Source: Shewanellaceae bacterium UBA2521
GTDB taxonomy: Bacteria > Pseudomonadota > Gammaproteobacteria > Enterobacterales > Shewanellaceae
Assembly: GCA_002341165.1 (NCBI GenBank)
Contig: DDNL01000069.1
Coordinates: forward strand, 33,083-59,172
Reading direction: 5' to 3'
DNA: 26,090 nucleotides
The stretch's first letter is position 1. Every line of letters starts with the position of its first letter. A program made the position numbers and the translations under genes. This document shows, piece by piece, positions 22,689 to 26,090 of this stretch. The notes below the pieces were generated by a model, which saw nothing but the letters and a program-made list of their open reading frames with translations, was not told the DNA's origin and did not search any database.

Positions 22689-22976
22689 ATGGCTTCTGAT
22701 GTATTGGCGACTTTACGCCAAAAAATTAATGATGTAGATGATGCAATTTTTGATCTACTCAAAGAGAGAGCAAAGATTGCAAAGCAGATTGGAGTCTACA
22801 AAAAATCACATCATATTCCGGTTCGCGATCTAAAAAGAGAAGAGCAACATGCCGAAGCGATACAGCATAGATATCCAGAACTTGGTTCAGACTTGATTCA
22901 ATCTATTTTACACGCCATGATACAAGATGCAGTACGTATACAAGAAGATAAACTTAAGTTTGATGCTGTGGATTAA
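22689..22976 (+). CDS. Monofunctional chorismate mutase (AroQ class)
   Basis: Converts chorismate to prephenate, the branch point to phenylalanine and tyrosine. The 95-residue all-helical AroQ fold has the layout LRQKINDVDDAIFDLLKER. The active-site residues align with those of the E. coli P-protein mutase domain (Arg11, Arg28, Lys39, Asp48, Glu52, Gln88): here Arg10, Arg27, Lys38, Asp47, Glu51 and Gln85. There is no fused dehydratase or dehydrogenase domain and no signal peptide, so it is a free cytoplasmic mutase. AAGG lies only 2 bases from the ATG; GAGGA lies 13 bases away. It is divergent from trpR and its 3' end overlaps the convergent membrane-protein gene by 23 bases. Confidence 0.9.
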   Translation: MASDVLATLRQKINDVDDAIFDLLKERAKIAKQIGVYKKSHHIPVRDLKREEQHAEAIQHRYPELGSDLIQSILHAMIQDAVRIQEDKLKFDAVD

Positions 22977-23322
22977 AGTAGAGCATCTGACTGTCATTGA
23001 GATCAAGCCAGCCACGAATCATACGATAGCTAAACCATAATGCACTGCTGAGTAGAAATAAAGTGGCAATCCATGTCTTATGGATATTGAGTGCTGCGAT
23101 AGTGATGAATAATGCAATATATGCAGAGTGCCTTTGCCATTTTAAGTGTGATTGCATGAACTCAGACATAGATGTTTTCTGCGTTAAACTCAAAACACAA
23201 TTTAAGAAGAGTGCAAGCAGGGCAGGTATGCCAAATAGAGGGTAAGCTAAGAAAAGTCCATATAAGATGTGGAGTAATGTTTTATCTTCGATACGCGTAG
23301 ATAAAGAATGTACAGTTGCCAT
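22954..23322 (-). CDS. Small integral membrane protein, DUF4870-like
   Basis: A protein of 122 residues with about three to four hydrophobic helices (near residues 17-47 and 62-98) and a C-terminal WFSYRMIRGWLDLNDSQMLYF. The motif of a helix ending in YRxxxGWLxLND, together with a mid-protein HLKWQRHS, recalls small membrane proteins often grouped with DUF4870; function unknown. I chose the ATG at 23322 (MATVHS), which has GGAGG 4 bases upstream. The frame extends to 23388, but that part looks non-coding. Its last 23 bases overlap the chorismate mutase end tail to tail. Confidence 0.65.
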   Translation of the reverse strand: MATVHSLSTRIEDKTLLHILYGLFLAYPLFGIPALLALFLNCVLSLTQKTSMSEFMQSHLKWQRHSAYIALFITIAALNIHKTWIATLFLLSSALWFSYRMIRGWLDLNDSQMLYFNPQHQT

Positions 23323-23411
23323 AAAACCTCCAGACAATAAACTTTTCCGATAGACTTTAAGCATAAATGTTTCTGAGCACAGACGCAAGTCTTGTCGATC
23401 GCACCTAAACG

Positions 23412-23436
23412 AAAGCCCACTGATACAGTGGGCTTT
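23412..23436 (-). terminator. Terminator of the rpsP-rimM-trmD-rplS operon
   Basis: A perfect 10-bp stem AAAGCCCACT / AGTGGGCTTT (23412-23421 with 23427-23436) has a 5-base loop and a broken T-tract on the minus strand, 25 bases past the rplS stop. Confidence 0.8.
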
Positions 23437-23460
23437 GTTGCGAACAGAACGAATAAAAAT

Positions 23461-23808
23461 TTAGCCTAGCTTCTCACGGATACGTGCAGCTTTACCTGTA
23501 CGACTACGTAAGTAGTAAAGTTTCGCTTGACGTACTTTACCGCGACGCTTGACTTCAATTTTTTCTACAAGAGGGCTGTGCGTTTGGAAGCAGCGCTCAA
23601 CGCCTTCACCACTTGACATCTTTCTGACTGTAAATGATGAATGTAGGCCGCGATTACGTTTTGCAATCACAACGCCTTCAAAAGCCTGTAAACGTGTTTT
23701 GTTGCCTTCTGTTACACGAACCTGAACGACAACAGTGTCACCCGGTGCATAAGCAGGTAGGTCTTTTTTCATTTGCTCTTGTTCAAGAGCGTGAATAATT
23801 TTACTCAT
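23461..23808 (-). CDS. rplS: Ribosomal protein L19
   Basis: A 50S protein at the interface with the small subunit. Typical segments are YAPGDTVVVQVRVTEGNKTR, LQAFEGVVIAKRNRGLHSSF and the C-terminal YYLRSRTGKAARIREKLG. The length is 115 residues. GGAG lies 7 bases upstream, and the ATG overlaps the end of trmD by 8 bases (ATGAGTAA), so translation is coupled. It is the last gene of the operon. Confidence 0.98.
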   Translation of the reverse strand: MSKIIHALEQEQMKKDLPAYAPGDTVVVQVRVTEGNKTRLQAFEGVVIAKRNRGLHSSFTVRKMSSGEGVERCFQTHSPLVEKIEVKRRGKVRQAKLYYLRSRTGKAARIREKLG

Positions 23809-24580
23809 TTATATTCTCCGTTCTAGGTAAACTGTCCGATTTTGCCTGATCTTGCTCAATAAATTCAGCAAGGAGTGCGTTTTGTTCGTCAGTCAGAGCT
23901 AGATCATTTAATAACTCAGGACGATTAAGCCAAGTGCGCCCCAGCGATTGTTGCATGCGCCATTGCTTGATTTTTTGATGGTGGCCACTGAGTAATACAG
24001 CGGGCACTTCTTGTCCATCAAGCACTTCTGGTCGTGTGTAATGCGGACAATCAAGCAAGCCATCGACAAAAGAGTCTTGTTCGGCTGAAGCTTGTTTGCC
24101 TAAAACACCTGGAACAAGGCGTGCAATGGCATCAATCATGGTCATTGCAGGCAGTTCTCCGCCAGAGAGCACGTAGTCACCTATGGACCATTGCTCATCA
24201 ACGCAGCTATGAATAAGACGTTCGTCAATACCTTCATAGCGTCCACAAACAAAAATAAGCTTGCTTTGCTTAGCCAGCTGCTTGACTCCGTTATGAGTCA
24301 ATTTTTTGCCTTGTGGTGACAAGTACACCACTTTCGCATCAGATCCTGCTTCACGTTTTGCAGCGGTAATCGCATCTTTGAGAGGTTGTACCATCATCAA
24401 CATGCCAGGTCCGCCACCGTAAGGACGATCATCTACGGTTTGGTGCTTGTCATGCGTGAAATCACGAGGATTCCACACATTGAGTTCAATCAGCTGGTTC
24501 TTAATGGCTTTAGCGACAACACCATGTTCAGAAATTGCACGAAACATTTCTGGAAATAATGAAATTACACCAAACCACAT
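23801..24580 (-). CDS. trmD: tRNA (guanine37-N1)-methyltransferase
   Basis: Methylates G37 next to the anticodon to prevent frameshifting; it has a trefoil-knot SPOUT fold. Motifs are RPYGGGPGMLMMVQPLKDAI, VVYLSPQGKKLTHNG, FVCGRYEGIDERL and SIGDYVLSGGELPAMTMIDA. I favour the second of two adjacent ATGs (MWFGVISLFPEMF, 259 residues), because it matches E. coli MWIGIISLFPEMF and puts AAGGG 7 bases upstream. The first ATG at 24583 would add one Met. It follows rimM by about 15 bases. Confidence 0.98.
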   Translation of the reverse strand: MWFGVISLFPEMFRAISEHGVVAKAIKNQLIELNVWNPRDFTHDKHQTVDDRPYGGGPGMLMMVQPLKDAITAAKREAGSDAKVVYLSPQGKKLTHNGVKQLAKQSKLIFVCGRYEGIDERLIHSCVDEQWSIGDYVLSGGELPAMTMIDAIARLVPGVLGKQASAEQDSFVDGLLDCPHYTRPEVLDGQEVPAVLLSGHHQKIKQWRMQQSLGRTWLNRPELLNDLALTDEQNALLAEFIEQDQAKSDSLPRTENINE

Positions 24581-24595
24581 CATAAAACCCTTGAC

Positions 24596-25126
24596 TTAAA
24601 AGTCTGGTTGCCAATTAACTTGAATTTTTTTGGTATGCAAGTCGATTGCAACAATAAATTGCTCATCCACAAAAGGAATGAGTCGTTCTTGCTTACCATA
24701 TGCATCTTTCTTGTTTGCTTTCACTCTTAATACATCATTGGAGCCTGTTTCCAAAACCTCTGTCACAACGCCCATATGATAACCTTCTAGATTGACGACT
24801 TCACAGCCCATCAAATCTCTCCAGTAATAGTCGCCATCATCTAAATCAATAAGTTGATCAGCGTCTATGAGGATTTCCTGATTGACTAAGCGCTGGGCTT
24901 GTTCAGGATTTTCTATCCCCTCAATCTGAGCCACATAGCCTTTGGTATGTGGACGCCAATTGACGATTTTAAGTTCTTGCAATTGCCCACCGACCTTGAT
25001 AAACCAAGGTGAGTAGTGAAAAATGCTGTCCATAGTTTCGGTAAAGCTATTGATACGCATCCAGCCCTTAACACCATAAACAGCGCCAAGAGTGCCGACT
25101 ACAATTAAGTCACTTGCGTGTGTCAT
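24596..25126 (-). CDS. rimM: Ribosome maturation factor RimM
   Basis: Helps mature the head of the 30S subunit and binds S19. The N-terminal barrel has VVGTLGAVYGVKGWMRINSFTE; the C-terminal PRC-barrel has DDGDYYWRDLMGCEVVNLEG and RLIPFVDEQFI. Length 176 is normal. The ribosome binding site is weak (AGGCGG) and part of it lies in the palindrome CGGTTACCG (25129-25137), which may reduce its translation relative to S16. Confidence 0.97.
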   Translation of the reverse strand: MTHASDLIVVGTLGAVYGVKGWMRINSFTETMDSIFHYSPWFIKVGGQLQELKIVNWRPHTKGYVAQIEGIENPEQAQRLVNQEILIDADQLIDLDDGDYYWRDLMGCEVVNLEGYHMGVVTEVLETGSNDVLRVKANKKDAYGKQERLIPFVDEQFIVAIDLHTKKIQVNWQPDF

Positions 25127-25128
25127 AT

Positions 25129-25170
25129 CGGTTACCGCCTATGTCCAATAAAGCTGCATTAAGCAGCTTT
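25129..25170 (-). promoter_or_regulatory. Stem-loops at the rpsP-rimM junction
   Basis: An 8-bp stem AAAGCTGC / GCAGCTTT (25150-25157 with 25163-25170) holds the rpsP stop codon in its 5-base loop. A second small palindrome CGGT-T-ACCG (25129-25137) overlaps the rimM ribosome binding site. Both could lower expression of rimM and trmD below that of the ribosomal proteins. Confidence 0.5.
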
Positions 25171-25407
25171 TTGTGCTTGCTTAACAAGCTGTGTTACACG
25201 ATCTGACGGTGATGCACCTTGGCTGACCCAATGGTTTACGCGCTCAAGGTCGATACGCAATGTTTCAGCTTGACCTTGTGCAACGGGATTAAAAAAGCCA
25301 ATTTTCTCGATGAAACGGCCATCACGAGCGTTTCTGCTATCAGTTACAACAATGTTATAAAATGGGCGCTTCTTTGAGCCGCCACGTGCTAAACGTATGG
25401 TTACCAT
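25159..25407 (-). CDS. rpsP: Ribosomal protein S16
   Basis: A 30S assembly protein. MVTIRLARGGSKKRPFYNIV, DSRNARDGRFIEKIGFFNP and the pattern RIDLERVNHWVSQGASPSD are typical. The length is 82 residues, as in E. coli. It is the first gene of the rpsP-rimM-trmD-rplS operon, 143 bases after ffh, with a promoter-like region in the gap. Confidence 0.98.
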   Translation of the reverse strand: MVTIRLARGGSKKRPFYNIVVTDSRNARDGRFIEKIGFFNPVAQGQAETLRIDLERVNHWVSQGASPSDRVTQLVKQAQKAA

Positions 25408-25436
25408 ATCGTTTTACATCCTCTTGAATAGTTGCT

Positions 25437-25464
25437 TTATTATAAAGCTCAAATGACCTATCAA
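25437..25464 (-). promoter_or_regulatory. Candidate promoter of the rpsP operon
   Basis: On the minus strand TTGATA (25464-25459) is followed by TAATAA (25442-25437) after 16 bases, or by a perfect TATAAT (25444-25439) after only 14. The -35 lies in one arm of the inverted repeat CTATCAA / TTGATAG (25458-25464 with 25479-25485). Confidence 0.35.
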
Positions 25465-25550
25465 CTCTGTTCGCGCAATTGATAGAATGATCCGGTCGAT
25501 CTTACCTAAATCAGCCAAAAAAGCAAGATTTAAACAGAGGTTATTAGAAA

Positions 25551-26090
25551 TTATTTTAACCCAGGTAACTTAGGCATTTTACCGCCCATTTGACGCATCA
25601 TTTTCTGCATATTGCCCTTTTTGCCAAATTTCTTCATCATTTTTTGCATTTGGCTAAATTGTTTCAGGAGTTTGTTGACTTCTTGCACTGAAGTACCTGA
25701 GCCTTGAGCAATACGGCGTTTACGAGATGCTTTAATGACATCAGGGAAGCTACGCTCATGAGGTGTCATGGAGTTGATCATCGCTTCCATGGATTTGAAC
25801 ATATTACCATCTTGTATTTGATTCAACGCGCCTGCTGGAAGTTGTCCCATACCTGGCATCTTTTCGAGCATACCCATCATGCCGCCCATATTTTTCATCT
25901 GCTGCAGTTGGTCACGAAAGTCTTCTAAATCAAAACCCTTGCCTTTTTGTAGCTTTTGCGCCATTTTTTGGGCTTTTTCTTTATCGACATTACGCTCAAC
26001 TTCTTCGATAAGTGACATCACATCACCCATACCTAAAATGCGCGAGGCGATGCGATCAGGATGAAAAGGCTCTAGTGCATCAGTTTTTTC
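25551..26090 (-). CDS. ffh: Signal recognition particle protein Ffh, 3' part
   Basis: The GTPase of the signal recognition particle; with 4.5S RNA it targets nascent membrane proteins. The frame is open to the right edge, which is internal to the gene (E-K-T-D-A-L-E-P-F-H-P-D-R-I-A), so only the end of the G domain and the M domain are here: 179 residues. The M domain shows the Met-rich finger loop (GGMMGMLEKMPGMGQ), RSFPDVIKASRKRRIAQGSG and a basic Met-rich tail (QMQKMMKKFGKKGNMQKMMR) that binds RNA and signal peptides. Its order before rpsP is conserved. Confidence 0.97.
   Translation of the reverse strand, partial: EKTDALEPFHPDRIASRILGMGDVMSLIEEVERNVDKEKAQKMAQKLQKGKGFDLEDFRDQLQQMKNMGGMMGMLEKMPGMGQLPAGALNQIQDGNMFKSMEAMINSMTPHERSFPDVIKASRKRRIAQGSGTSVQEVNKLLKQFSQMQKMMKKFGKKGNMQKMMRQMGGKMPKLPGLK

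Noticed and set aside
22954..22976. Tail-to-tail overlap of chorismate mutase and the membrane protein gene as an antisense device
   Set aside because: Only 23 bases overlap; compact convergent ends like this are common and no extra signal is seen.
1..26090. Mobile element, CRISPR array, phage or defence island
   Set aside because: No transposase, integrase, nuclease, regular repeat-spacer array or tRNA-linked junction was seen; nearly all space is filled by conserved housekeeping operons.

Overview
The window reads as ordinary chromosome from an AT-rich gammaproteobacterium. The strongest clue is the block rpsT / murJ-ribF-ileS-lspA-fkpB-ispH followed by minor type IV pilins. This order is known from Pseudomonas and relatives; E. 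coli keeps ribF-ileS-lspA-fkpB-ispH. TrpR, an Mtr/TyrP-type permease, DUF3545 and a TTG-initiated rpsT also point to Gammaproteobacteria. I cannot name the genus from the sequence alone; a low-GC lineage such as Cardiobacteriales or a Moraxella-like group would fit.

Layout. 1-1454: 3' part of groL with its terminator. 1658-2164: a very basic orphan protein. 2165-2488: a non-coding stretch holding a likely cydAB promoter and what looks like the remains of a winged-helix regulator gene. 2489-4818: cydAB, a quinol oxidase of the short-Q-loop (cyanide-insensitive) kind. 4892-9113, all minus strand: tal-pgi (sugar phosphate metabolism), a small DUF3545 gene, ung (uracil repair) and a SlyD-like prolyl isomerase. 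9511-10923: a sodium:alanine/glycine symporter with a long leader and a perfect 19-bp palindrome. 11090-11348, minus: rpsT. 11592-18958: murJ, ribF, ileS, lspA, fkpB, ispH (lipid II flipping, FAD synthesis, Ile-tRNA charging, lipoprotein maturation, isoprenoids). 18982-20885: three minor-pilin genes (pilV/pilW/pilX-like). 20944-22516, minus: trpR followed by an aromatic amino acid permease. 22689-22976: a monofunctional chorismate mutase, divergent from trpR. 22954-23322, minus: a small membrane protein. 23461-26090, minus: ffh (partial), rpsP, rimM, trmD, rplS.

How the genes work together. Most are housekeeping genes in conserved operons. The least standard pieces are the trpR-permease operon facing a chorismate mutase (a compact aromatic amino acid control locus), the isolated pilVWX trio without fimU, pilY1 or pilE beside it, the basic orphan protein, the decayed regulator upstream of cydAB, and a uracil-DNA glycosylase whose signature histidine is replaced. 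I see no mobile element, CRISPR array, rRNA, tRNA or defence system. No clearly new multi-gene system is evident; the findings are mostly regulatory or evolutionary details.
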